31,901 bases of DNA from Candidatus Methanogaster sp. UBA203 (GTDB lineage Archaea > Halobacteriota > Methanosarcinia > Methanosarcinales > Methanogasteraceae), in assembly GCA_002503595.1 (NCBI GenBank), contig DASC01000189.1, positions 1 through 31,901 on the forward strand, written 5' to 3'. A program made the translations under genes and the position numbers. Positions 24,555 through 31,901 of the stretch are shown piece after piece; position 1 is the first letter of the stretch, and each line of letters opens with the position of its first letter. Below the pieces are notes generated by a model. It had not been told where the DNA came from. It did not search any database and saw nothing but the letters and a program-made list of their open reading frames with translations.

Positions 24555-25428
24555 TCTTCACTTCCACGGTATCCTCTGCGATCCTGCCGCTTGCATCCGT
24601 GACACCAAGCGTGATGCTGTGCGTGCCATTCGAGAGTTCCGGTTCAAACGAACTTGCATCCCCGATCTGCCCGGCTATATCAGACCGCCAGTCATACCTG
24701 ATAGGTGGGATGCCGCCGTTCACCGCGCACGAGAAACGACCGTCCTCCGTCGATATCGATGAGTCGATCGTATATATGCGCTCGTAACAATCTGCTCCGT
24801 CCTCATTGAACCATACCCGACCGCTGCCGAGTTTGAGCGTAGATCCTTCCTTCGAATGCTTAACCCATGTTGTGTTATTCTGCTGGAACAGATACAGCAT
24901 ATCCCCTGACGGTATGATCTGTCTCTTGATCATCCAGATTTCATCAGCTGACCTGCTCGCAAACGATTCCCAGCGCGAGTCTGCGGCATCATAACGGTAC
25001 ACCATTCGGTCACCAAAGATGTCTTTGCCGACACGCGCCTCATAGACGAGCCAGAGATCGGTCTTACGATCATAGCAGCTCGTGTACCGATCATCGAACC
25101 ATATAAGATCACCATCGAGTATCGCAGGCTCGGTTTCAGGTTCGGCGCGGTTGCTGGTCGGCTCAAGCTCAGGTTCTGCTGGCGGCAGTGACTCACCAGT
25201 ATCCTGCTCGCCGGACTCACCGGATTCGTTGCCCGCATCCGGCTCCTCCTCATCGAAGACGTCCCAGACCGACGCACTTTCCGGCGCGGGAGTCGGGGCT
25301 ACGTAGTTTTCATTCCCGCCCTGCCGCGATAACCGATCTTTAATCCCGAACCCCAGGACCACAGAGGCTACAAGGACCAGGATCAGAATAAACGCGGTTC
25401 CCTTCGTCATTTTTAATTCTTTCTTCAT
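24547..25428 (-). CDS. Membrane-anchored extracytoplasmic protein with PKD-like C-terminus
   Basis: The start at 25428 follows GGGGGT on the minus strand. Residues 10-30 form a hydrophobic anchor (TAFILILVLVASVVLGFGI). Residues 40-105 are a Pro/Glu/Ser-rich linker, like the stalks of archaeal surface proteins. A beta-rich part follows with repeated Trp and Tyr (DLIWFDDRYTSCYD, ADSRWESFAS, TWVKHS). The last 75 residues resemble a PKD/Ig fold: GGIPPIRYDWRSDI, then ELSNGTHSITLGVTDASGR and a final VEVKIT strand. Function is unknown; the architecture suggests binding or adhesion at the cell surface. It converges on the small membrane ORF downstream of atpD. Confidence 0.65.
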   Translation of the reverse strand: MKKELKMTKGTAFILILVLVASVVLGFGIKDRLSRQGGNENYVAPTPAPESASVWDVFDEEEPDAGNESGESGEQDTGESLPPAEPELEPTSNRAEPETEPAILDGDLIWFDDRYTSCYDRKTDLWLVYEARVGKDIFGDRMVYRYDAADSRWESFASRSADEIWMIKRQIIPSGDMLYLFQQNNTTWVKHSKEGSTLKLGSGRVWFNEDGADCYERIYTIDSSISTEDGRFSCAVNGGIPPIRYDWRSDIAGQIGDASSFEPELSNGTHSITLGVTDASGRIAEDTVEVKIT

Positions 25429-25506
25429 CGTCTACCCCCAGTACCTTATATCACTGTGATCTGTATCGTATTAACCTTATTGGACGGACTCACCCCTGCC
25501 CTGCCC

Positions 25507-25782
25507 TTACCCCTTCTGGTAGACGACCTCGCCCCCGTACTCGATCCTCCGTATCCTGTGGTACGGGATGCTGGAGCTGTTTTCGAGCGTGAAGAACGAA
25601 TTGCCAAGACTTGCGATCTCAGAGCCCCTGATGATCCGGGTATCGTTGGGTGCGCCCCTGTGCAGGTAGTAGATCGTGCATTCGTGCATCTGGTAGCCGC
25701 GCCACTTGATCTCATTCAAGACGTCTCTCGGACGTTTCGACCGGACATTTATTGCAGGCACACCAATCGCTTTATCCCCCAT
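25507..25782 (-). CDS. DUF504 protein
   Basis: The 91-residue protein is nearly all one DUF504 domain: DVLNEIKWRG, YYLHRGAPNDTRIIRGSEI and IPYHRIRRIEYGGEVVYQK. The family is widespread in archaea and small, with 'HRGAP.D...I.G..I' and 'PYHRI..I...' conserved; it is basic and often thought to act in nucleic-acid or RNA metabolism, without a settled function. The N-terminus is slightly longer than the bare domain. It is transcribed divergently from the DUF63 gene with 37 bases between starts, so the two promoters overlap. Confidence 0.85.
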   Translation of the reverse strand: MGDKAIGVPAINVRSKRPRDVLNEIKWRGYQMHECTIYYLHRGAPNDTRIIRGSEIASLGNSFFTLENSSSIPYHRIRRIEYGGEVVYQKG

Positions 25783-25819
25783 ACCGTATATTCAATTCTA
25801 CGATAACGGAGCAGACACC

Positions 25820-26638
25820 ATGCTGTCAGAGATACAGGAATTCATAACCACACATTACGTGGATCCGATCGTGAACGATGCCGGGTACAACATAGTAAAC
25901 ACCCTCACATGGGCTGTGATACTCGGCATCTGCCTGATCGGCATATTCAAGGTGTTTAAGCATCTGCGTATCACGGTAGACCAGCGTTTCGCAGCAGGGG
26001 TGGTCTGCTATGTCCTCTTCGGCTCGAGTCTCCGTGTCCTTGAGGATGCCGATATCTTTGCACCGCCGCTTCAGTACCTGTTCATAACGCCTATTATCTA
26101 TTTTGTGGTCTTCTTCGTAACACTGGCGGCTCTTCTGCTATCGATTAAGATCTATGGCAGCCGGTATCACGTGCCGTTTGCAGCCATCGGACTCGGTCTC
26201 GCGTCCGCGAATATTGGCGTACTGCTCTGCAGCGAAGACATCACGCATCCGGAGGCAGCACTGCTCATCGCGGTGCTCACGGCCATTTCCACTGCATCGA
26301 TCTATATCGGCGCAGGGTTTGCAAAGATCAAATTCTTGCGCGACCGGTTCAATATAATGCTTCTCGGATCGCACCTCTTCGACGCATCCTCGACCATGGT
26401 CGGCATCGACCGTCTCGGTTATCATGGCAAGCATGTGGTCGAGAACTATCTGGTCGATCTCACTGGCACCGGAGCAGTGATGTACCCACTCAAACTGATC
26501 GTCTTCATCCCGCTGCTCTACCTGATCGACAGTGAGTTTGATGAGATCGAACTGCGCGATCTGTTGAAACTCGTGATTCTCGTGCTCGGACTCTCCCCTG
26601 CATGCAGGAACACGATCCGGATTCTCTTTGGGGTGTGA
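25820..26638 (+). CDS. DUF63 integral membrane protein
   Basis: The ATG at 25820 is preceded by CGGAG at suitable spacing; an earlier in-frame ATG at 25706 would run through the DUF504 promoter and is rejected. The 272-residue protein has seven or eight hydrophobic helices and the DUF63 pattern: FITTHYVDPI near the N-terminus, FGSSLRVLEDADIF in helix 3, SHLFDASSTMVGID with the conserved Asp, and HVVENYLVDLTGTGAVMYPL. DUF63 is an archaeal family of unknown function. The charged residues inside the membrane suggest a transporter or membrane enzyme. The next membrane gene follows after five bases. Confidence 0.85.
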   Translation: MLSEIQEFITTHYVDPIVNDAGYNIVNTLTWAVILGICLIGIFKVFKHLRITVDQRFAAGVVCYVLFGSSLRVLEDADIFAPPLQYLFITPIIYFVVFFVTLAALLLSIKIYGSRYHVPFAAIGLGLASANIGVLLCSEDITHPEAALLIAVLTAISTASIYIGAGFAKIKFLRDRFNIMLLGSHLFDASSTMVGIDRLGYHGKHVVENYLVDLTGTGAVMYPLKLIVFIPLLYLIDSEFDEIELRDLLKLVILVLGLSPACRNTIRILFGV

Positions 26639-26643
26639 TTGGG

Positions 26644-27201
26644 ATGCTTAAGAAGTGCACAGTACTTGTAACGGTGATCTTTGTGGTCTCGGTGATATCC
26701 GGATACCTGTATGCGGTCTCGAATCCGTATGAATCCGCAAGGGTTATGCAGGAACTATCCGGCGAACTCGGCTGGATCACGGATCTGAATCCGATTCTGC
26801 TTTCATTTGTCATATTCCTGAACAATGCATTCAAGAGTTTTCTTGCAATCGTGCTTGGGGTGCTCGTGATCGTTCCGATCATGTTCATCGTGTTGAACGG
26901 ATACATTCTCGGCATCGTTATATGCGAGTCTGCACGCATAGAAGGTCCTCTGTATGTTGCAGCAGCGATCCTGCCGCACGGCATAATCGAACTTCCGATG
27001 GTCCTCGTAAGCGCTGCTCTCGGAACGCGTATTGGAATGATGGTGCTGCTCCGGATAAGCGGTAAGATACCCACTGAAGAGATTCTATCCGCGCTTAAGT
27101 GGTCGATATCCTACTATTTCAGATGGATTCTCCCACTCCTGTTCGTAGCAGCCGTGATCGAGACGTTCATCACGCCTGCCGTGCTGTGGATTCTGGGATG
27201 A
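26644..27201 (+). CDS. SpoIIM-like (DUF95) membrane protein
   Basis: The 185-residue protein has five hydrophobic helices with the DUF95/stage II sporulation M pattern: SFVIFLNNAFKSFLAIVLG, LNGYILGIVI and ILPHGIIELPMVLVSAALG. The 'PHGIxELP' motif is the family hallmark. Archaeal members do not act in sporulation; the family is thought to work in membrane remodelling or transport, but the function is not settled. The start at 26644 has a GTGATTGGG leader only five bases after the DUF63 stop, so the two genes are co-transcribed and perhaps co-functional. Confidence 0.87.
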   Translation: MLKKCTVLVTVIFVVSVISGYLYAVSNPYESARVMQELSGELGWITDLNPILLSFVIFLNNAFKSFLAIVLGVLVIVPIMFIVLNGYILGIVICESARIEGPLYVAAAILPHGIIELPMVLVSAALGTRIGMMVLLRISGKIPTEEILSALKWSISYYFRWILPLLFVAAVIETFITPAVLWILG

Positions 27202-27242
27202 TGGAAACTTCTTATGCCAAAAATGACACTGTCTAAAAATCA

Positions 27243-27347
27243 AGTGATTTATCACCGCGGAGAACGCGGAGGGCGCAGAGTTTCGATACCCTTTCAATCC
27301 TCGCTTTGGTTTTCTGGTGCCTCTGCGTTCTCCGCGTGCTCTGCGGT
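27243..27347. repeat. Interspersed hairpin element
   Basis: In the 310-base gap after the SpoIIM-like gene, 27254-27280 and 27321-27347 form a 27-base imperfect inverted repeat (23/27) built from ACGCGGAG/CTCTGCG units around a 40-base loop. The preceding 18 bases AGTGATTTATCACCGCGG recur exactly at 31875-31892. ORFs crossing it encode low-information peptides. It looks like a dispersed non-coding repeat. The rest of the gap is AT-rich and contains AAGAAGGAGGG, the CBS gene's ribosome binding site, at its end. Confidence 0.7.
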
Positions 27348-27511
27348 AAAATTTAAGGATATAGTGATTTCACTGGACTTTCCGATTGTGCCGCCAAAAA
27401 TATATCGGCGAGAAAACAAAAAATTTTTGGTCATGTCCATAAAAAAGTAAGGATCACTGAGAAAAAATTCAAGAACATTGAGACAAAAGAGGAGAAGAAG
27501 GAGGGAAAAAG

Positions 27512-27979
27512 TTGATACCAGAATTTTATGAGATCCCTGCGAAGGATATCATGGATAAGGGGGTATGGGATCTGCCCCTGCTAGAGAAGGATGCGAGCAT
27601 AGACCGCGTTTTATCCATCTTGACTGTAGACGATCATGTCTGGATTGTTGAAAGCAAAGGATGCAGAAAGCTGGTAGGGATAATAACAGAACACGATATT
27701 TTAAATATTTTTTCTCCAACAAAAAAAGTTTCATACTTCGGATTACCCGATAAAAGATCTTTACATTATGAAACCTTCGAAAAAGCGGAGCAGATCATGT
27801 CCGGAAATCCGGTAAGATGCGAACCAGATGAAGATGTGGAAGACGCGCTTAATAAAATGGTGCGTCATAGAATAAGGAGAATTCCAGTGGTGAAAAACGA
27901 CGAAATAATAGGAGAGATAACGCTACACCAATTAATAGGAAAATTTTGTGCTTTCATAAAAACTTCCACTCAAAAATAA
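27512..27979 (+). CDS. Two-CBS-domain protein
   Basis: The 155-residue protein starts at TTG 27512 behind GGAGG. It holds a CBS pair: IPAKDIMDKGVWDLPLLEKD through LVGIITEHDILNIF, then AEQIMSGNPVRCEPDEDVED through RIRRIPVVKNDEIIGEITLH. CBS pairs bind adenosine nucleotides such as AMP, ATP or c-di-AMP and regulate partner proteins. The antiporter gene begins 19 bases downstream in the same direction, so this is likely its nucleotide-sensing regulator. That pairing is inferred from adjacency. Confidence 0.85.
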   Translation: MIPEFYEIPAKDIMDKGVWDLPLLEKDASIDRVLSILTVDDHVWIVESKGCRKLVGIITEHDILNIFSPTKKVSYFGLPDKRSLHYETFEKAEQIMSGNPVRCEPDEDVEDALNKMVRHRIRRIPVVKNDEIIGEITLHQLIGKFCAFIKTSTQK

Positions 27980-27998
27980 AACAAAGGTCCCAAAAGCG

Positions 27999-29207
27999 AT
28001 GAACCTGATATTGGTAGTCGGAATAATAATAGTTATCGGCTTTCTCGGTGGATTAGCATTGGGAAAACTCAAATTCCCCATGATTACTGGCTATATCATT
28101 ATCGGTGTCTTATTAAGTCCTTCCCTTCTGAACATAATACCGAGAGAAACAGTAGGCGAGCTGGATATAATTACCAATGTTGCTCTCGGGATCATTGCAT
28201 ATCTGATCGGTGGCAGTCTTCACTGGGCGGACTTACAACGATTAGCAAAAAGCATCACCTGGATAGTACCTTTTGAAAGTCTGGGGGCGTGGTTTCTGGT
28301 TACCCTGGTTTTAGCCAGTCTGGGCAGTTTAATCATTCCAGGCGAAACGTTCTGGCAGACTTACTTTCCCATGGCTTTTATCATAGGTGCGGTATCATGT
28401 GCAACTGCTCCGGCAGCAACAATGGCGATAGTCAGTGAATACCGGGCGAAAGGTCCCTTCACCACAACGTTACTGGCGGTGGTCGGGCTTGATGATGCAA
28501 TTGCGGTTATAGCCTTCGCTATCGCTTCAGGCATATCCCAGCCACTGGTGAATAATGCTGGAAGTATCTCCCTCTTCCAGATGCTCGGCATTCCTTTCGT
28601 ACATATAGGGGAGTCGATATCGATTGGTATCGTCTTTGCCATTGTCCTGATGTATATGGCCAGACTTGCGAGAACTCGCGAATTGCTACTGGTCGTAGTT
28701 TTTGGGATGATCATGCTGTGTACAGGCGTTAGTACTTATCTGGGGCTTTCATTAATCCTGGCTAATATGGTTGCAGGCTTTATCATAGTAAACAAGGTGA
28801 AGAGAAGGGAGATGTTTCTTGTAATCGAAGAGATCGAGAACGTGGTCTATGTAATGTTCTTTGTACTGGCAGGATTGCACTTTGATTTAAGCGTGATGAA
28901 ATTTGCGGGTATACTGGCACTATTGATTGTTCTTGCCAGATGTCTGGGTAAATACATGGGGGTAAGAGCAGGTGCCAAGATTTCCCACGCACCGGATAAC
29001 GTGAAAAAATATCTTGCTTTTGCGCTATTACCAAAAGCAGGGGTTACCGTGGGTCTGGTTCTTCTGGCATCCATACGATTTCCTACTTTTGGGGTTGTGA
29101 TGTTAAATGCGGTACTGGCATCAACTATCATAAACGAACTCATCGCACCACCTCTGACGAAGTATGCGATCTTCAAAGCCGGGGAGGCAGAAGTCGATCA
29201 TCTATAA
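27999..29207 (+). CDS. CPA2-type cation/proton antiporter
   Basis: The 402-residue protein has 11-13 hydrophobic helices, with LGKLKFPMITGYIIIGVLLS near the N-terminus, SCATAPAATMAIVSE, and GLDDAIAVIAFAIASGIS, which carries the Asp pair expected at the ion-binding site of CPA2 exchangers (Kef/NapA type). No C-terminal TrkA-N or TrkA-C domain is attached, so regulation may come from the CBS protein encoded just upstream. The likely task is Na+ or K+ exchange with H+ for pH or ion balance. The substrate ion cannot be told from sequence. The stop at 29207 overlaps a short possible ORF on the other strand. Confidence 0.88.
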   Translation: MNLILVVGIIIVIGFLGGLALGKLKFPMITGYIIIGVLLSPSLLNIIPRETVGELDIITNVALGIIAYLIGGSLHWADLQRLAKSITWIVPFESLGAWFLVTLVLASLGSLIIPGETFWQTYFPMAFIIGAVSCATAPAATMAIVSEYRAKGPFTTTLLAVVGLDDAIAVIAFAIASGISQPLVNNAGSISLFQMLGIPFVHIGESISIGIVFAIVLMYMARLARTRELLLVVVFGMIMLCTGVSTYLGLSLILANMVAGFIIVNKVKRREMFLVIEEIENVVYVMFFVLAGLHFDLSVMKFAGILALLIVLARCLGKYMGVRAGAKISHAPDNVKKYLAFALLPKAGVTVGLVLLASIRFPTFGVVMLNAVLASTIINELIAPPLTKYAIFKAGEAEVDHL

Positions 29208-29320
29208 CCAGACAAACCTGCCTGCGATGACCAGTATTTCCATGCCTGAATAGTATCTGCTGATAGGTCGCTATGGGGCATGATCTCGGCTACGCTAATC
29301 TTTGCATAATCCACTGCCAT
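29198..29320 (-). CDS. Possible 40-residue ORF
   Basis: The minus strand encodes MAVDYAKISVAEIMPHSDLS, then ADTIQAWKYWSSQAGLSGYR, ending in TGA inside the antiporter's 3' end. Composition is protein-like, with aromatic and acidic residues, but no clear ribosome binding site is present. It may be a micro-protein or the remnant of a lost gene. The remaining 29321-29454 shows nothing I can assign. Confidence 0.25.
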   Translation of the reverse strand: MAVDYAKISVAEIMPHSDLSADTIQAWKYWSSQAGLSGYR

Positions 29321-29454
29321 TGTTTGGGGATCGTTCGTGATTATACTAATAGATTTTCATTAAGCGACTTGACAGCCCCGGGCACGGCTTGACAAGAAGC
29401 CAAATCACAGATACTAGATCCCCCACAAACTGCGGCAGACCTGGAGGATCTAAT

Positions 29455-30615
29455 TCATACGAACGCGTCCTTCACCTTTCCAAATATCCCCTTGTGCTTC
29501 TTTCCACCTATGGAAGGGTTTTTATCCTCGATCCCCTGTAGTTCTGTGAGCAGTTCCTGTTCCCGGGCAGAGAGGTGTGTTGGAACAACGACCCCGACTT
29601 TCACGAGTTGGTCTCCTTTCCCGAGCCCGTGGAGTTTTGGCATCCCCTTGCCGCGCAGACGGAGGGTCGAACCGGACTGGGTGCCTGCAGGAATCTTCAT
29701 CCGCACGTCGCCGTGCAGTGTCGGCACCAGAACCTCGTCGCCGAGTGCAGCCTGCGTGAACCGGATCGGCAGTTCATACAGGATGTCATTACCGTCGCGC
29801 TTGAATACCGGATGCGGATCGATATGCACGAAGATGTACAGGTCTCCGGGGGGACCGCCTCTCACCCCTGCCTCTCCTTCGCCCCGGTGGGGTATCCGGT
29901 CTCCTGACCCGATGCCGGCCGGAATACGGATCGAGAGCGTCCTGGGACGGCGTACCCTGCCTCTGCCGTTGCAGGAACTGCACGGGGATTCAATGATCTT
30001 GCCTGTGCCGCTACAGTGTGGGCACGGGGTGGATGTGATGAACTGCCCAAATGGCGTACGCCTCGCTTGACTGATCTGCCCGGTGCCGTGGCAGTACGTG
30101 CACGTCTTCGACGTTGTGCCGGGTTTTGCGCCAGTTCCCTTGCAGACGTCGCACGTTTCCGTGCGCATCACTTCTGCCTTCATCTCAATGCCTGTTGCAG
30201 CATCCTCAAGCGATATGCGCAGGTCATACCTCAGATCCGCACCGCGCTCCGGACCCCGTTGCACGCCGCCCCTGCCACCAAAGAAGGTATCGAAGATGCT
30301 TCCGCCCCCGCCTACACCACCGCCAGCAAACCCTCTGAAGATGTCTTCAAAGTTAATGCTCCCGAAGATATCATCCTGTGAGTACCGTGCATCGATACCG
30401 GCATGCCCAAACCGGTCGTACTGTTTCCGCTTTTCAGGATCAGACAACACACCGTACGCCTCTGAGATCTCTTTAAACTTCTCTTCTGCTTCTGGCGCTT
30501 TATTTCTGTCAGGATGGTACTGCATCGCCAGTTTTCGGTATGCTTTCTTGATCTCCTTCTCATCAGCGTCCTTCGGGACCCCGATGATCTCGTAATAGTC
30601 CTTCTTCGTGGGCAT
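29455..30615 (-). CDS. dnaJ: DnaJ (Hsp40) co-chaperone
   Basis: The 386-residue protein is a class A DnaJ. It has a J domain (1-70) with HPD at 34-36, a Gly/Phe-rich linker (about 95-120, GGGVGGGGSIFDTFFGGRGG), four CxxCxGxG zinc repeats at 155-222 (CDVCKGTG, CTYCHGTG, CPHCSGTG, CSSCNGRG) and beta-sandwich client-binding domains. It stimulates DnaK ATPase and delivers unfolded proteins. Methanogen-side archaea took this system from bacteria. dnaK and grpE are not in the window; the gene immediately upstream is a divergent antitoxin, so dnaJ is separated from them. GAGAGGTAG precedes the ATG, and a TATA-like CGTATAATC lies near 30636-30645 on the minus strand. Confidence 0.96.
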   Translation of the reverse strand: MPTKKDYYEIIGVPKDADEKEIKKAYRKLAMQYHPDRNKAPEAEEKFKEISEAYGVLSDPEKRKQYDRFGHAGIDARYSQDDIFGSINFEDIFRGFAGGGVGGGGSIFDTFFGGRGGVQRGPERGADLRYDLRISLEDAATGIEMKAEVMRTETCDVCKGTGAKPGTTSKTCTYCHGTGQISQARRTPFGQFITSTPCPHCSGTGKIIESPCSSCNGRGRVRRPRTLSIRIPAGIGSGDRIPHRGEGEAGVRGGPPGDLYIFVHIDPHPVFKRDGNDILYELPIRFTQAALGDEVLVPTLHGDVRMKIPAGTQSGSTLRLRGKGMPKLHGLGKGDQLVKVGVVVPTHLSAREQELLTELQGIEDKNPSIGGKKHKGIFGKVKDAFV

Positions 30616-30806
30616 GTGACCTGCTACCTCTCTTCAAGATTATACGATATGCATGTACGTTAAATTAACTGTTGTGTTCTGCTGTGTTTTCGCGTGGTTA
30701 CTGCCAGAAGAGTCAGATTCCAGCCCTGATAAGGGACGGCAGGCACGAAAGCGCGGAGAATGGACCCAGGCTCGCTCATGAAAGATTATTTTAAGCGCGG
30801 CGTCGA

Positions 30807-31190
30807 ATGAACTACTATGATCCCGGTGTCTCCAGAGAAGAGATTATACATCCACGCATCAGAGGTGATCCCATCTCAAAAGTTATAGAGACAGAGCTTC
30901 GAGAATATACCGCAGGGATCATCGATGAGCTTGCAGAGGATTTTCACATCGGCAGATCGGCGCTGCTTGCCAGAATCATCGAGGATGGGGTGCACGCGGA
31001 ACTTGTGAAACGGTCTGTCCGGTTGTACGCTGACAGGAAAGTTTCGATGTGGAAGGCTGCTATGCTTGCTGGCGTCAGCTTCTATGAGATGATGGCTGAG
31101 ATAAAACGACATGGAGTACCTCTCCAGTACGGGGTGGAAGATTTTGAAGCAGATGTTAAAACGCTTAGAAAACTTAAAAGTAGTATCTAA
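30807..31190 (+). CDS. UPF0175 antitoxin
   Basis: The 127-residue protein has a UPF0175 C-terminal core: HIGRSALLARIIEDGVHAEL, LYADRKVSMWKAAMLAGVSF and MMAEIKRHGVPLQYGVEDFE. This is a helix-turn-helix-like DNA-binding fold ('G.vslgkAAelaGvs..efm.ll.e.gi...'). UPF0175 proteins are antitoxin partners of DUF3368 PIN-domain toxins. The N-terminal 40 residues are an extension. The gene overlaps the toxin start by 38 bases, supporting coupled expression. Autoregulation by DNA binding is expected from the family. Confidence 0.88.
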   Translation: MNYYDPGVSREEIIHPRIRGDPISKVIETELREYTAGIIDELAEDFHIGRSALLARIIEDGVHAELVKRSVRLYADRKVSMWKAAMLAGVSFYEMMAEIKRHGVPLQYGVEDFEADVKTLRKLKSSI

Positions 31191-31716
31191 TACATCTCCT
31201 TTGATTTATCTCTCCAAAATCGGCAGATTAAGGCTTTTGCACGATCTGTTTGGTGCGATATCCATTCCAGATGCTGTGGCAAGTGAGATACTCCGCGGGA
31301 AAGATCTTTCGGACGGGTTCGCAAGCGCTATGGACGTGGAAGACGCTATCGATACCGGATGGATAAAGGTCGAAGAACCGGACAAAGATGAACGCGGTCT
31401 GGCAGAGACATATTCTCGCGATCCTGGAATTCACCTGGGCGAAGCTGCTGTGCTTGCCATGGGACGCCGCTTTGATCTATTGTTGCTGGATGATCTCTGC
31501 GCACGCGCGTTTGCAAAAGCACTTGGATTGGGCATGGTGGGCACGATCGGAATACTCCTGCAGGCGTATGATGCCGGGTTGATATCCTTTGCCGAGTTTG
31601 AAGAGTCTCTGGACGATCTGGAATACTATGACTTCTGGCTCCGTCCCCACCTGAAACGAAGAATCATGGCAGAAGCCGAACTCATCAGGCTGGAGCGAGA
31701 ACGCAACCAGTCATGA
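31153..31716 (+). CDS. DUF3368 PIN-domain toxin
   Basis: From ATG 31153 the protein is 187 residues. It contains KVVSNTSPLIYLSKIGRLRL, where the first PIN acid is Asn in place of the usual Asp, then GIHLGEAAVLAMG with the conserved Glu, and LLLLDDLCARAFAKALGL and GTIGILLQAYDAGLIS with the later acids. PIN toxins cleave RNA with a metal-ion site. Asn at the first position is, as I recall, common in DUF3368, so activity is not ruled out. It overlaps the upstream UPF0175 antitoxin gene. An ATG at 31111 would extend it by 14 residues deep into the antitoxin gene and is less likely. Confidence 0.85.
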   Translation: MLKRLENLKVVSNTSPLIYLSKIGRLRLLHDLFGAISIPDAVASEILRGKDLSDGFASAMDVEDAIDTGWIKVEEPDKDERGLAETYSRDPGIHLGEAAVLAMGRRFDLLLLDDLCARAFAKALGLGMVGTIGILLQAYDAGLISFAEFEESLDDLEYYDFWLRPHLKRRIMAEAELIRLERERNQS

Positions 31717-31874
31717 GCGAATCCCGGGACTCCAAGAGTGGCAGGTATGGCGACATGGGCAATGTCTAAACTCACATGACCTGCTTTTGCAGTGCGTATA
31801 CTGTCGATGAAAAAGCGGTTTTTAGAATCGTGGCTACCGCCACTGTTTTTGAGACTTTTACGTACCAAAAATAC

Positions 31875-31901
31875 AGTGATTTATCACCGCGGTCTGCGAA
31901 G
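31875..31901. repeat. Second, partial copy of the interspersed repeat
   Basis: AGTGATTTATCACCGCGG (31875-31892) is identical to 27243-27260 and is preceded in both places by a CCAAAAAT-like run. The copy runs off the right edge. The 31717-31874 stretch before it has no supported gene. Confidence 0.65.

Noticed and set aside
25706..25819. Upstream ATG start for the DUF63 protein
   Set aside because: The extra 38 residues cover the divergent DUF504 start and intergenic bases; the ATG at 25820 has a ribosome binding site.
27214..27450. 78-residue ORF after the SpoIIM-like gene
   Set aside because: It reads across an inverted repeat and encodes a low-information peptide typical of non-coding repeats.
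31626..31868. 80-residue minus-strand ORF at the right edge
   Set aside because: It overlaps the PIN toxin gene antisense and shows no family features.
1..31901. CRISPR arrays, tRNA or rRNA genes, transposase or integrase genes
   Set aside because: No regularly spaced repeats, cloverleaf-like sequences or recombinase motifs were seen on either strand.

Overview
The window looks like part of a euryarchaeal genome, most likely from the methanogen/ANME side (Methanomicrobia or Methanosarcinales relatives). The evidence is a 729-residue archaeal EF-2 with the diphthamide-loop histidine, the A-type ATPase subunit D, archaeal families DUF504, DUF63 and SpoIIM-like DUF95, a stand-alone archaeal-type chorismate mutase next to purE, and compact start-stop overlaps. 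The order within Euryarchaeota is inference; no 16S or mcr gene is visible.

Layout. (1) 1-2224: the 3' end of a SAM methyltransferase, then on the minus strand a restriction-endonuclease-like gene broken by an in-frame amber codon and, in the same open frame, an unknown protein. (2) 2512-16517: a plus-strand defence-type operon: SNF2 helicase with a DUF3883 tail, HD phosphohydrolase, YwgA-like protein, DUF1156 DNA methylase, a frameshifted nuclease-like gene, a 26-residue ORF and a DUF499 ATPase, joined by 1-4 base overlaps. A DarT/DarG toxin-antitoxin pair sits inside it. The first 67 bases of the methylase gene are present on both sides of that insertion; the functional copy has lost its ATG and appears to start at ACG behind a perfect ribosome binding site. 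(3) 16518-17121: decayed gene pieces. (4) 17122-20048, minus strand: EF-2, purE, chorismate mutase. (5) 20122-21722: a foreign insert holding half an RsgA gene and a methyltransferase packaged like an integron gene cassette, with an 82-base attC-like site whose 7-base core box contains the gene's stop codon. This insert too is bracketed by a partial duplication of a neighbouring gene's 5' end (chorismate mutase). (6) 21969-29207: CcdA, a secreted transglutaminase-like/CAP protein, A-ATPase subunit D, membrane proteins, a CBS protein and a CPA2 antiporter. (7) 29455-31716: DnaJ, and a UPF0175/DUF3368 toxin-antitoxin pair.

How the genes may work together. The helicase, methylase and DUF499 ATPase are families that co-occur in predicted anti-virus islands; the HD enzyme could consume dNTPs or another nucleotide. 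DarT would ADP-ribosylate DNA on infection or when DarG is lost. DarG is unusual because its macro domain is fused to a DprA/SMF-like Rossmann domain. The system is not canonical BREX or DISARM: no PglZ, BrxL, DrmA or DrmB is present in the window. The strongest candidates for new biology are the integron-type cassette in an archaeal chromosome, the macro-SMF antitoxin, and two independent inserts that each rebuilt the 5' end of the gene they landed in.
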